Source: Anisakis pegreffii (lineage: Eukaryota > Nematoda > Chromadorea > Rhabditida > Anisakidae). From it: a DNA stretch of 64,000 bases. Below, piece by piece: positions 52,036 to 64,000 of this stretch. Position 1 is the stretch's first letter. Each line of letters starts with the position of its first letter. A program made the translations under genes and the position numbers. Location of the stretch: assembly GCA_035041965.1 (NCBI GenBank), contig JAPYMA010002875.1, forward strand, positions 62,001-126,000. Reading direction: 5' to 3'. The notes below the pieces were generated by a model that did no database searches, was not told the DNA's origin, and saw only the letters and a list, made by a program, of their open reading frames with translations.

Positions 52036-53131
52036 CCCCAGATCACATTATGAAATGTGTTCTATGCATTCGCTTATCCTTACGAACCTTTATATCCTTG
52101 ATATTCCAAATTATTAGAAGCGTATTTCTGCAATGAATCTAATTATATTTTCTTGGCCATAATCTATAAGTTAGCTGTCAGCTTTTTGCCATCTCATTCG
52201 TTACTTCTTCCATCATTCGATTCCTCTTCAAGAAGCGAGTGACGAACCATTAAAAAGAACACAAAAAAACACATGTTCATGATAATAAATGTTACAACTT
52301 TGTCCTTACCCCTCCTCTCCAATCTCAAATACTCTGTTTATCGCTTGATTATTCTTATAATAATAATTAAATTCATTGTAACCAAAATTCTTGTGCAATT
52401 TCATTTGCAAATCAATCAATTTGCTCTGAGAAAAGAGATTTTATGATTTTGTGAAGAATATGAAAATATTCACATTTTTAGTCAGTTTTTGTCAAATTCA
52501 ATTTTCAACTGCTCTACTTGCTAACAATTAGTCAATACGACAATCGACTGCCGCTGAGTGAAGAAGTCTTTGCAGTGCTGTTTGTCAGAGGGAATACGTG
52601 AAGACGAAAGTGAGTTGAAGAAGAAATTTCGAGATGGAATGTGTTTCAGAAGAACGCGAAGTGCGATAAAATTGCTGCTCATTCGTTCGTTTAAAACAGC
52701 AATAAACAAGCTTAAAATAAACAAAATAAAATATGACAATCACGGATTCATGAAACGAATTTGAATATTTGAGCAATGTCGCTCTGTGTTTCGAGAAAGC
52801 AATCTAACGAAATGAAACTCTATTAACGTCTTCTTAAATGCAGCATCCCTTGCGATATGTATAACATAACATCGTACATGTTACACGTAAACAAATTAAC
52901 AAAAACCTTACACACAAAATAAACAAATTACTTTTCATTTATCTTAACATCGCTCAGATCCACTGATACGTGATTCGTTCTACTCGAACGACTCATGTCT
53001 GAATACTTCGATTTACGTTTGAATGATCAAAATGAATTATGCGAATCAGATCAGCGGCTGCAAAACCCATTCACAACCAGCTGGATTGGAGGCCGTTGGC
53101 TATGAGAATTGCAGCCAATAAACCTACATTC

Positions 53132-53211
53132 AGAGATGGGCAATAGCGCGCACTATTCCGCTACTTCGATAACTTTCGTTAGTCAGCGATGGCGCGCTAT
53201 TGTCCATCTCT
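53132..53211. mobile_element. 80-bp element with 20-bp terminal inverted repeats (MITE-like)
   Basis: Left arm AGAGATGGGCAATAGCGCGC (53,132-53,151) and right arm GCGCGCTATTGTCCATCTCT (53,192-53,211) are inverted repeats with one mismatch, separated by 40 bp. The GC-rich arm sequence stands out from the AT-rich background. No clear target-site duplication is visible, so class assignment is open; it could be a tiny MITE or a foldback remnant. Confidence 0.6.
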
Positions 53212-53704
53212 CGTTAAATTCAAATATAAAATACATACACACTGGCCATTCTTGGTGGCATTCGAGGATATGACCAGCAATCATGAAAAAGCTCTGACGA
53301 TCGAATCTCATCTACGGCTTTCAAGTTGCGAAACTGTGAAATAGAAAGAAACAAATGACGATTTGATCACCAATTACACAAAAACAATGCGCTTCGATTT
53401 TCATATAACTTGGTCAAGTTCCTTAGTGATAAAGTGGTCATCAAGAGAGGAGCGTAAATGATAACGAACAAGGTGATTAGCAGTCGTATTTGTACTAAGA
53501 ATGCAGAACTACAAAGGTGAGCAGACGTAAATAAAATTATTCGTGCCGTGAGTTAATAAAATGAACGTTGTTGGTGTTGATAATGATGAGGTGCATTATG
53601 GATGTGGTTGACGAGTGGCTGCTATTTGTTGTTGGCTGATAATGCATTCAATACTACAACTCAAACCTCTTCATAATCAGCGCTCATCCCTGAACCGAGT
53701 AAGG

Positions 53705-53785
53705 CGACCATATCCATCCACCCATCCCGTCACTCAGTCAGTCAACCAGCCAGCCAGGCAGCCATCCAGCCATCCATCTAGGCAT
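53705..53785. repeat. Degenerate (CAGC/CATC)n simple repeat
   Basis: Runs of 'cagtcagtcaaccagccagc' type and 'catccagccatccatc' type make a decayed tetranucleotide microsatellite. Confidence 0.75.
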
Positions 53786-56700
53786 TTGTGTAAAAATGAA
53801 TGTGACGACTCCGCCCGCTCCGAGAACATCTCATGAAATCCTTTAGTTACTACATTGAAACTATTGCTCGCCTTCTCAAGCCTCAACAATTGCATTCTTT
53901 CAAGCGATTGCATATTTGTTCAGTACTTCTCTTGATGTATCTCAACAACAACGACAGTACCAATGACTTGTTGAAAGCAGTCTGGCTGCTCATACGATGA
54001 TTTATTAGCACAACATTACGTCACTCACTCATCTGAGGAATAGTCTTGTCAATTACTCTGCATGATTAAGTCTACTAACAATGACCATTGATTATCACTC
54101 ATTGATACCAACCGAAAACGAAGCATCAAAATCAAAATTTACAATGATTAATTAAAAACCTATTGCCTGGAATAAATGTCGAGAATTGCTTGCAGAAAGA
54201 AGATTGTTTGCTTTGAGAACTGAATTCAGAATTTGTGGATGAAAGAATTAATAAATAAATGAAAAGAACTTTTTGAGAGCACAATGGAAAGGGACGAATA
54301 TACGGATGGTTTGACTTGTATTTGCTGATCTGAGGGGATGAAGAGATCGTTTGGCAGTTAGTTATTCCAGCCAAGAAGCATCCAAACAACAAATGCACGT
54401 GTACTATTATGAAGATACAAAAAAATATCACGAGATTGATACACAGACACTTACTAATAATGATGATTGATTATTGAAGAATTGTGAAAGTTGGTGATGA
54501 TGGGTGATGTTTTGTGGATATACTAAACATGTATGCAGGAACACACCTCTCGCAAATACCTGAGTATTTAAGCAATAAATCTATGGAATTTTTATGACTG
54601 TGATTCATTTCCATGCGAATATGCTTTAGGTATTTTCACTCGAACAATGACTAAGAGTTCGTCAGCACAATAGCCGATTATGGTCAAGTAATATCTAGAA
54701 GGAATTCAAATATTGAAATATTATATGAGGAGTATCCGTCCATTCTTTAGTGTTGTTACTTGACATCGTGTACTAGTTATTATCTATACTAAAAATCTTC
54801 ATTTAATATATGAATTGATTCAAACACACCGATGTCTAAAAACAAACATAAAATCTACGACTGAAGAATTAAGAAAGTTGATGATGATGGGTGATGCATT
54901 CATTGATGAATTGCTTGCTTGCATTGTCGCTGTTTGCTTAGCAAACTGTAACTTACCTATCGCGGCGATCAATCGTATCAACGTTGATAGTCTCAGAATT
55001 GTTAGTACGACTACGACAACGATTGCGATAATGCAGTTGAAGTGAGATAGTGTCGTATCCACGCCCTGTAATCGACGTCAGTTCAGTGCAGCACGAAAAG
55101 CCTAACTGAAATTGAATTTCAGTTAATTGAGTTGAGCAATCCAACAGACATAATCAAGGGAAACATTTAGAAGATTAACCATGGGAAGTTATCGTATATC
55201 CAGGTGGCTGAGGATCACAGTGATTCAAAAGTGATATAAAATCTTCCTCAGATTCTGTATACCCTCTAAAAATAACTTGTTTTACAAGAGTTCGAACCAC
55301 ATTCGGTGTGACTGAAACTGCTCAAAATTTTCAATATGGCAGCAACTTCCGATTGACGACAACCATTCAGTACTCGTTGCTGTTTCTGTCCCTCTTCATG
55401 CTATCAGTTCACGTATCCCTTAAACGATTCACTCAGAATATCTGTTAATCAAATGGCAATCATAGCAGTTGCCTACAAAATTTAATTCAAATCTGAAGAG
55501 TGCTAAAGTCAAGTGAAACTTTCACTGATGCAACATGTATCAGCGATTCCATTCATCAAACTGTAATTTATTTGAATCAATTATGTGTGTAATTTATAAG
55601 TCGGTTAAACAATCATTTGGAACGCCACGAGTTCTCAATCGAAAACTTTCATTAGCCCAGTAACTCCCGCTTATCAACAGCTGTTTCTTTCCGTTTCTGA
55701 CTTATCATGATGCTGATGTTATGTCTGGACCTTTATTGTACTTCTTAACAAATCTATCATTCTCTGTAACTAACAACGAAACACTCCAGACAACCGTTCC
55801 ACTAAAAAATGCGGACACCTTCATCCTTTCATGGAATATTTTGTTTTTGAATCATTCATCTTTATTGGTCAACTACTTTTCTTGACTTCTATTCACCTAT
55901 CATTAAGTTGCTTCATTAACACGTTACTTACAATTAGTGCTAGTTCAGTTTAGCTTACAATGCATGAGTAAAGTCAACAAGTAACAATTTATTTAATCAG
56001 CTAATTAATTCACATTTCCACATAAGTCTCTTCAGAATCACTGCAATTATCACTGTTATCATAGTTAATTTTTAATTGCTCGGTTGAGAAGAGCAAATAG
56101 TAATAATAAGAGAGAGAAAACACTAAGAAGAAATGTGCAGAATCGATTGAGGTGAAAAGGTTAAGTAGCTCAGAGAACATCTGAATGTGGTTCAGTGTTC
56201 ATGAAATTCAGCTGATTCGATTTCACTGAATATTTCAAGCAAGTAAAAAACCGATAGATAATAATGAATAAAAAATCAAGAGAAGCAAAACCTTCAATCA
56301 GTTCTCAGAGATTCAATTGCCAACAAATTGTGGTTAGAGCTTTTCTAAGAATGACGACGTGGAGTATTCTTGCTTGGCACTCCAAAAAATCGCAATGCTT
56401 TTTGGTATCATTTGAATGGCAACACATTCAGAAATATACAGTAAGTTGAGCCGTAATTGAAGTAATGAATTCAGAGAGAACGTATTTGAAATGAAATGGA
56501 ATTATTCATCTTAAGAATGGTTCAGTAATTGATTTAGTTGAGTGAATATGAAAATTGATGAAGACATTTCATTCATTAAAACTGAAAGTATTTGAATGGA
56601 GCATCAATCTTAATCACTTCTAATGGAAGATGGCTTCAAGCGCTTACAACTCCAATTTTCTCAACGATAAACGGTCATCACTGTCAACAGAACGAAAGAA

Positions 56701-58160
56701 CCACTGCACTAATTAAATAATTGTCGTTAGCTAGCTAACCACTTGCATGATCACGCAACATTTTCACCAATTAACCCTAAGACATTCTGAATCGTACTCT
56801 AACAGAAAACCTTCTAAATGCTCATCCCAGAATATGTCCGTTGCCAAGCTGATGTAAGTTTTTTTCTGGTCCATAGTTCGGATTGAGTATTTTCAGATCA
56901 TACATCAAAAGTAACAATAGCAAAAAAGTACTGATATATTTTCGTGACCGTAAGATCCGCTCAGTCATGTTCATTATCTGTGTGCACGCCTTTCTGAAAC
57001 TGAATTTCGGTTTCTTCGATTTACTCACAAGTTAGAGACATGATTGAGTTCAATAGGGAGCATAATTTGAAGTTTTTCCTGCATTTATATCAAGAAAAAA
57101 ACCTTTGAATAAACTGAAATCATTCAAACTGCACGCATACAGACTATAATAAACAAAATCGCTCTTGCATGCAATTCATTTTCGATTATCAACGAAGCAT
57201 TACGTTGATTATAGCAAGAAGAAAGTTTCCATCGCCGTAGGATATGCGCAATTGCGTGAGTTTATCAATTCGATTCCAACTGATCAACGCTTTCAAACAG
57301 ATTACTAGCAACGCATTCGAAAATAAGATCAGCATATCGGCTTTTGTTGATAAAACTATAGAGAACACACCTTATTCAATGAACTTCTTAGGGAAAATAA
57401 CCTCAGTGTCAAAATTCTTGAAAAGGGAAAATGGGATTGAAACATGGTGAAATGTTGGTAACGGGGATCATTCCGAAGAAGAATTGATCATTCTGAAACA
57501 GTAATTCGACAACCACTTGAAGGTGAGATATACTCATAAGTCATGATATCCTGAAGGATAATATACAAAAAATTTTGGAGATGACACAAAAACCGATTAT
57601 TGTTAACAGATTGCATTGCTCATATGAGGCAAAATTTCTAGGATGACATAAATTTGATGAATCAGATTGAATTTCGGGTAATGCGCATAATGTTCACATT
57701 TGTTTTCACAGCATCTTCCTTTTCAGCTTCATCTGAACAAAATGCTTCGAATCGCACAAATTTGTTTATATACATTGGCGTTGGACAATCGAATTCCGGT
57801 AGTGACCGATCGACAACAAAAGTGGCTGATCACTCAGTGGCCATTGACCAATAAGCACACTTTCCCATTACTTATTGCATCGATGACACACACCAAAGTT
57901 CAGAATTTGTCTTGTCTCTGGCCACCGAAAAAAACTTTTGGTTGTCCACTGTGCTGAGTAGTGTTTATGTGATGAATGGTACGCTATACTCTCATTCTCT
58001 TTATAAGATGCACTGCGCTGCCTGAGGGGTAATTGTGACGCGGACATTAACGATGGATGCGTTTCGATATGATTTTCGTTTTTTATCATTGCAAATCAAT
58101 ATTGAATTGTGCCATTTGCGATTCCATATGATATTTGAGAGGATATTATAAGTTCGCTTC

Positions 58161-58184
58161 TTTTTTTTTTTTTTTTGGGGGGGG
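58161..58184. repeat. Homopolymer junction T16-G8
   Basis: Sixteen T followed directly by eight G. On the minus strand this reads C8 then A16. It may be a slippage tract, the A-tail of a retroposed transcript, or an assembly/sequencing artefact. Confidence 0.8.
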
Positions 58185-60780
58185 CCCTGCTTTTTCCTCG
58201 GTATTCGCCAAAGGTGGACGGGAGTGAGAAGGGACCTAGAAAAGCGCCTCAAAGCACTCACCGAAAAAAACCTCCCAACTCAAGTGTGGTACACCTTCAG
58301 CAAAGAACTCTCATTTCCAACTTTACTACACATTAACACGTTGAATGTGTGACCTGAATATGAGAAACTGGTCGTCCTCAATTACATAATTGGTATCGTT
58401 CCGATTTCACATTCGGTGTTATTCAAGGAATACAACGATCAGCTTGTCAGATGTACAAGAACAGACTGATCTGAAGATTCATTCCATGAAATGAAGAGTT
58501 TTTTATATGAAGATTCATCTTCGCAAATGACTTTTTCTCTGGGTTGAAGAAAAACAATTCACTTTGATAATATCATCTTGAACCTCAAAAAATATTATCG
58601 GCTGCAAAAACGGAGCATAGACGTGGTTTTCTGATATGAAGTTAGTGGATGATATTCTCTAGAATCAATTTCTTATGTTTTTTCCTCAAGTGGTGGTGGC
58701 AGGTGGGTCTCAAATGAATTGAAAATTACGATTCCCAAATGAAGATCCATGCTCATCAATATGCTATGATCACAACGTACATTATGTTCAGGCGGTTAGT
58801 GCTTTCTAATCTTCTCGATAATTAGGTAATTTTTACATCCAATACGTAGAGCATGACTTCTGGTAACTGAAAAGTAAAAATTTTTCGAGGAACTGCTTGG
58901 AAACATCATTAAAAATTCGCACTTCGTTCTGCAGAATGACTATATAGAAGATTTGTACCCTCCAATGTTCTGGACGGCTTGATAGGTTTCATTTTCATTT
59001 TGGAGAGTATGGTTTCTGGCTTAAAAAGTTTTGTAAAGCAATCTTCTTTGGAAGACTTTTTTTTTAAAGCACTGAAAAGCATCAACTCGATGTAATCCCA
59101 TCGACTCTTCAAAGTGAAATGTGAGTATTCTAACTGAATAATGACGAAACAGTTCGAGTATCAATACAAAAACTCGTTCACTTGTAATTATTCAAATAAG
59201 CAATACATCGTATTCCTTCTTTTACCGCCTAATAAGTGAAATAAACCGAATGAATTCTCGTCTCCCTTTGAAACAACGTCATCAATGTAACAAATAAACA
59301 TCATGAGCATTTGGCGAATTCAAGCTTTAATCGAGTGATGCTCAAGCATTTTTTCGTTTGCTATACTGCGTTTCTACCAAAAAATCTTACTGCTAAGAAT
59401 TTGTCGGTGCTATCAACAGGATCATTTCTTTGTGATCAAAAAGCACTTCGTTAACATCACTGAACAATCATGGAAGAATCATGAAGCAAAATTGACCAGT
59501 GACTAATAACCCTCCCCAACCCCTCCAAATTGTCCCCTTCTATGCGAACCAGTTTTTAATCACCTCAAAGTAAATAAACATGAATCGCCATCAGCAATCA
59601 AATTTGACGATATAGCCCATGGCGAAATGGGTCACTTGGCGGAACATCCATTTACTTAGTTCGTAAAGAAATTTTAAATTGTATAGTAATTAGGAGGCTT
59701 GTGAGGGTGAAATGGTTCGGTGAATAACTTTATTTGTTTACAAGTGACTTATGTTCGTTTTTTTTAAATTTGTGGAGATTGTGGTCATTCCCGTTACAGG
59801 CACAGCAATGTTCTCAGCGAAGATGAGGACACAATGATATTTCGCCCAACTATCCGAGAAATAGTCATTCCATGTGCAATCTGCTCATGTTACAGTCAGA
59901 ATTAACGAAATGCATCTGACCAAAGCGTTATAAGCGCATATGCCCACAATATCGAAGAACAACACAAGTGATCAGTGCAAACATTTTACCCTTGATGGGT
60001 TGATAGCTTTGATAATTTATCTGCACTTGCTTTCGTTTGATTGTAATCTGTAATTATTTCTGGTTACCGTGATCCTCCTCATAAATGCACACATATTCAT
60101 GAGAGGTGTTCATAAGCAAACTTCTCCGTCTCATAAACGATAAGTCATTTCTCGATTCCCTTCTGGGTATCCTAATCTTTGTAAAAGCTGCAAATTTCAT
60201 GCGAGTGTCACATTAGATGCGACGCAGATGTTAACTCCATATTTTGAAATGTTAAATGGTCTCTATCGCATGAAGGCACTATGATTCCCAAATGTCACAT
60301 CCAGGGTGATGTCGAAAAGCCGATGAACGCATTTGTCCCATATCATCCGGTGAGCAACTAGTCCATCTGTTCTGTTCTGTCTGATAGATCAGTTTCGTTC
60401 ACGAAGCGACTCCTTCTTAATATGAATTAAAATATTTCCGGAGACGTGATGGCATGGATAAGTTTCCTATCTCTTCTCCATCTCACAAAAACCTCATCTC
60501 TGGCAATGAGAATAGGCTCAAAATAAATAGTTGTAAGAAAAGGAAATGTGGTATATAAGAAGGGCGAATGCTTTTTTGTTGTCAGTGGGTTCAACAGATC
60601 CAGCACCTCATGGGTAACCAAAACATGCACTAAGTGTTCACAGAGTGAAATCATATTGCTTCACTTTTCTCCATCGAAAGTGAGTCGTAATTTTTTTAAT
60701 GGCATGAACTTTTGTAATTGTGTGAACGAAGCTCGTAAAAAATTCTTGGAGGAATAGATAGATTTACTCGTATTGTCACG

Positions 60781-60838
60781 CATGTAATCCTCAGTTATTC
60801 ATGTAACCTCAGTTATTCATGCATTCATGTAACTCATG
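60781..60838. repeat. Short tandem repeat, ~18-bp period
   Basis: CATGTAATCCTCAGTTATT (60,781-60,799) is repeated with one deletion as CATGTAACCTCAGTTATT (60,800-60,817), then decays into further CATGTAA/CATGCA copies. Confidence 0.75.
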
Positions 60839-61263
60839 TTATCGTATTCCGGCCACAATAATGGGAATAGGAATAGAAGTAGTAATGATAATGATAGTAG
60901 TAGCGGCGATAATGATAATAAATATGGTGGTAGTAATGGTGCCTTGAATGACCAAATTAATGCGTAGAAAAGTAATTTTGCAGAACGTCCTGATGCAATA
61001 AGTTAGCTGTAGCCACGCATATTCAATTAGAATAAGAGTATCAGTGGACATAATGCGGCTGAAGCTTGTCAGTGTTGCATGGAAACGTTGTGCAAGATCA
61101 CTTCTCTATGCATTAAATTGCTCACCATTATTACTGTCACGTTTATGAGCATTGTTACCTCTATTTGGTGTTCTCGTTTTAATTATTACCATCACATTTC
61201 GTACGTGCTTATCTCAGAGCTAATGCATGGTTGTATTTCGGTCATTGTAGTTCGCATTTTCAG

Positions 61264-63975
61264 CGTTGATTATTGGAGAAAAATTCGAGTGAGCGATCAG
61301 GAGAGTAATGGTCGGTAGAAATACGACGAACAAAAATGCACCGTCGTATTTATTCGATGCCTCACAAGAGCAGTATCTGACTCCACCGCTACAACCACTA
61401 CCAAATACGTCTCCAACTCCAACGTATGATTCTTTTTCATTTCATTTATTCTCTAAAAATTTCTCTTTATTTATCTCGTCTGCTGTTGCTTTTGATAAAA
61501 TCTATAATGAATAAACTTGCGTAATATTGTCGGTGCTGATTATTTAGTTTAGAATTCTTTTAAAAAGCATGAATATCAACGTTTCCATTTTTTAATTGCA
61601 ACGACAACATATATAATAATCGTTGTAATAACGATAATAATAAAGTAATTATGGTTTTAACGTCAATGATTATTCTGAAAAGGTCATTTTTGATTATTGT
61701 GATCGCCATATTTCGTGTTCGTTTTGTCTTTGATATTCAATGCATTTGTTTTCAGACGTGTAAATGTTGGTGAAATGAGCACTCCGTTGGGCAGTTTAAG
61801 TGAGCGAATGACGAGTGCTTTGGATCAGACACAAGTGGATGCACTCATAAAGCGTTATTTGGACAATGGTCAGTTCAAAACAGCAATGTTTTGGGCTGAT
61901 AAACGTCTCGTGTTAAGTCGAAAGAAAGATCGACCGTTATCGTTGGTTGATGTTGCTGAGTTCATCAAGGTAATCTCTTTTGGACTTTCGTTGATACGAC
62001 GTCTTTATTTGATAGTGTTCTCTTTGTAGAATTAAATTAACGTAAAAACAATACTCATTGCATAATTAAGTAAATTCCTGTGGTAGAATTCGTTTCACAG
62101 TTTACATTTATTTGTTACTTTTTTGAGTTGTTCTCTTCCTTAGTTTAAAACTGTTTTATAGTGGTTGGTAGACAAATGATTTCGATGAAATTCTATTCGG
62201 AAAATATATTTGTTGCTGTTTGCTTATGCTGTATGCATACTTTAGGTGTTATCAGCGGTTGGTGATCATACGAGGTTAATTGAATATTCACAAAAACATG
62301 AACTTGTTTTGAAGCATTTAGTTTTCGCATATTTCTATGTGAATGCTCTCTTTGAGAAGAAATATTTCGCCACAATTCTCAAACTTGAACTATCCAGTTT
62401 GGTAAGTTCTCATTTTTTTATTATTTTGTTTTTTCAGAAAATTATTTCGTTTCGTTCTGAAGTATTGTTGAGTAATTATTGGTACAGAATTTCCTATGGA
62501 TGAACATTCGCATCAGTTGAATGTGCATTTTTAATGTGCAAAAATTAGTATTTCAGAAAGGTTTTAATTTTCCAACAGAACCGGTGGTACCGTTTATGGC
62601 GTATCTGTATAAAACGAAATCATTCCTTCCGAGTGAGGAAGAATCTCGAATTTTGGATAAAATGTCTTCTGATCTAAAGGTACTAATTGGAGGAATTTAG
62701 TTTCTTTCAGTTATTTATTTAATTCATTGTTCTCTTGAACATTCGTTAATTGGTGATTGTGAATGAGGAATAAAGATCCTGAACGTGATAATAATCTTTC
62801 AGTGATTACCCAACTTTTAATTTTAGTTGGAGGCAGCGTTGTTGATTTTGTTGGGGAAAACGTATTTGATGACACAAAATCGACAGTCAGCGCGTTTGTG
62901 TTTACAAAGTGCTTTAAAGAAAGATTGTTGTGCTGTTGAGGCGATGGAAATTATTCACAAATACGACTTGTTACCAAAACGGAATTTTGATGAAATTATC
63001 GATAGGTGCGTTCCGTTTTAATTTCATCGACATGTTCACAAATATACTCCGCAGTCAGTTGATCTTTTGAATAGTAATCAGTCATTAATTTATGTAACTG
63101 TTTGTTCGAAAGAAAGAAGTTAATGAATGACATCGTATTATTATTGCAGGTTTCCATATGGGGAATGTGGTATTCCGAATGCATTGGTGCACTTCCCCAT
63201 TATGGACGGTCGAAAGGAGATAAAAAATGTGAGTTTATTCCTTTTTTCAATCAACCTTTACGTTGTTCCGTTTTCGTGGGCCATTCTCCTTTGTCATCTA
63301 TTTTCATGGTTGATTGAATAAAGGATGCATATTTAAGCAATTAGAAACTTCCGATCATCCAACCCTCAAAGCACTCAACGATGATTTGTACGTACGAACT
63401 GCGAAAGCTATACATTTATATCGGACCGGCGATGTTCGTCAAGCGAATAAAATTACCACTCAAATATTGGAAGACGCTGGAATGTTTCAGGTAGATTCTT
63501 CATTTAACTTCTTTGTTGTATGTAATTCATTATGATGATATGCAGCAATCAGCCACTCAATATGATTGGTTTTGTGTTTTAAACTTCAGACTGTTAATGA
63601 AATATAGATTCTCTTATTGCAGCAATCCGTGTTTCTCCTTTATGTTCATACATACAGCTTTTTTAAACTATTTGTACTCTTCTTGATTCAAGTAACGCAT
63701 TTTAAATCTAACATAAATAATTGAATCATTGAAGGTGATTGTTTTTTCTTCTTCTTTGCTAATGGGAATGCATCTATCTGATATAAAATGATACGAAATT
63801 AAGGATTGCATATTAGTTCATGTGGCAACATTGGTACATTTACGAAAAAGTGATGAATTATTCATGTTATCGCATAAATTAGTCGATAACCAGCCGGATC
63901 ATGAATTCACTTGGTATGCTGTTGGATGTTATTATTATGTGATTGGACAGTTCGGTGCTGCTAAAAATTTTCTCA
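61264..63975 (+). CDS. CDC16: CDC16 (APC6), TPR subunit of the anaphase-promoting complex, 5' part
   Basis: CDC16 is a TPR scaffold subunit of the APC/C ubiquitin ligase that drives mitotic exit. The gene runs off the right edge; eight coding exons are visible: 61308-61423, 61756-61969, 62246-62401, 62557-62679, 62827-63005, 63150-63228, 63338-63490, 63804-63975, about 397 codons. The ATG at 61,308 follows acceptor cattttcag (transcript start 61,264). Family matches are IKRYLDNGQFKTAMFWADKR (human RQYLDQQQYQSALFWADKV), ARLCLQSALKKDCCAVEAME, DDLYVRTAKAIHLYRTGDVR, LVHLRKSDELFMLSHKLVDN and WYAVGCYYYVIGQFGAAKNF (human WFAVGCYYLMVGHKNEHARR). A Pro/Thr-rich extension of about 60 residues precedes the conserved N-terminus. 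The catalytic partners are elsewhere. Confidence 0.92.
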
Positions 63976-64000
63976 GTATGTTTTTCATTCTATGCTATAA

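Larger units (their letters stand above)
48329..61263. other. 13-kb region with no supportable gene
   Basis: No exon with recognisable homology was found on either strand. Open frames are short, AT-biased and lack joining exons. It does contain a perfect 17-bp hairpin (51,053-51,095), a GC-rich repeated island (51,838-52,035), an 80-bp terminal-inverted-repeat element (53,132-53,211), a T16-G8 run (58,161-58,184) and short tandem repeats near 60,781. Parts may be decayed transposons. Rapidly evolving small genes or non-coding RNAs cannot be excluded by eye. Confidence 0.5.

Noticed and set aside
54132..54431. 99-codon minus-strand frame resembling a signal peptide
   Set aside because: It has no ATG near its 5' end (it begins at GTG) and no splice acceptor giving a start; composition is compatible with random AT-rich sequence.
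57654..57957. Two overlapping plus-strand frames, considered as a possible transposon or peptidase fragment
   Set aside because: Neither frame contains a recognisable catalytic or structural motif and they overlap in different phases.
59800..60400. Slightly GC-richer stretch, considered as a fossil retrotransposon
   Set aside because: All six frames are interrupted and I could not align any block to reverse transcriptase, integrase or protease motifs.
61079..61318. 79-codon ATG frame just upstream of CDC16
   Set aside because: It overlaps the CDC16 start in another frame and lies mostly upstream of the trans-splice acceptor at 61,264, so it would be removed from the mRNA.

Overview
This is a window of nuclear DNA from a multicellular animal, most probably a nematode. 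It is AT-rich, and every confidently recognised gene is cut by many introns of about 60 bp to 2.6 kb. The genes are animal-type, with no bacterial or plasmid features. Several start codons lie within 5-45 bases of an AG splice acceptor that has no matching upstream donor, the pattern expected of spliced-leader trans-splicing. Nematode is an inference; I cannot name the species. I built the gene models by joining exons by hand at GT(or GC)-AG junctions and checking that reading frame and protein similarity both carried across. Ku70, dynactin-2, C1GALT-like, EXOSC3, AK2, LENG8, PCBP and alpha-tubulin join in frame end to end; only the first (ATG) exon of tubulin was not found.

Layout. 0.3-3.0 kb (+): a nine-exon unrecognised acidic protein with seven spaced 'xxQ[T/Y/W/C]' motifs resembling dynein light chain LC8 docking sites. 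3.3-6.0 kb (+): three weak hypothetical genes. 6.6-7.2 kb (-): a small single-pass membrane protein. 8.0-13.7 kb (-): Ku70, 16 exons, 620 aa. 15.1-17.9 kb (-): dynactin subunit 2, including a GC-AG intron. 18.3-20.4 kb (+): a C1GALT1/Cosmc-like type II membrane protein. 21.3-26.8 kb (-): a divergent alpha-tubulin with a hAT-like element in its first visible intron. 28.5-30.1 kb (+): exosome subunit RRP40/EXOSC3. 32.8-34.3 kb (+): adenylate kinase 2. 35.9-36.1 kb (-): a possible small acidic protein. 36.4-40.3 kb (+): LENG8/THP3-like SAC3-GANP protein. 41.7-48.3 kb (-): poly(rC)-binding protein with two KH domains and a polyQ tract. 48.3-61.3 kb: 13 kb with no supportable gene but with hairpins, a GC-rich island and simple repeats. 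61.3-64.0 kb (+): 5' part of the APC/C subunit CDC16, running off the window.

The genes do not form one pathway; this looks like an ordinary housekeeping region (DNA repair, microtubule motors, tubulin, RNA exosome, nucleotide metabolism, mRNA handling, cell cycle). Three divergent pairs share short intergenic promoters: dynactin-2/C1GALT-like, tubulin/EXOSC3, and the small acidic gene/LENG8.

The most unusual general feature is splice-site usage. About 40% of the donors I placed have T at +3 (GTT...), and many acceptors end in AAG or GAG rather than CAG/TAG, yet the frames and homologies hold. The most interesting single object is the putative LC8-docking scaffold at 0.3-3.0 kb.
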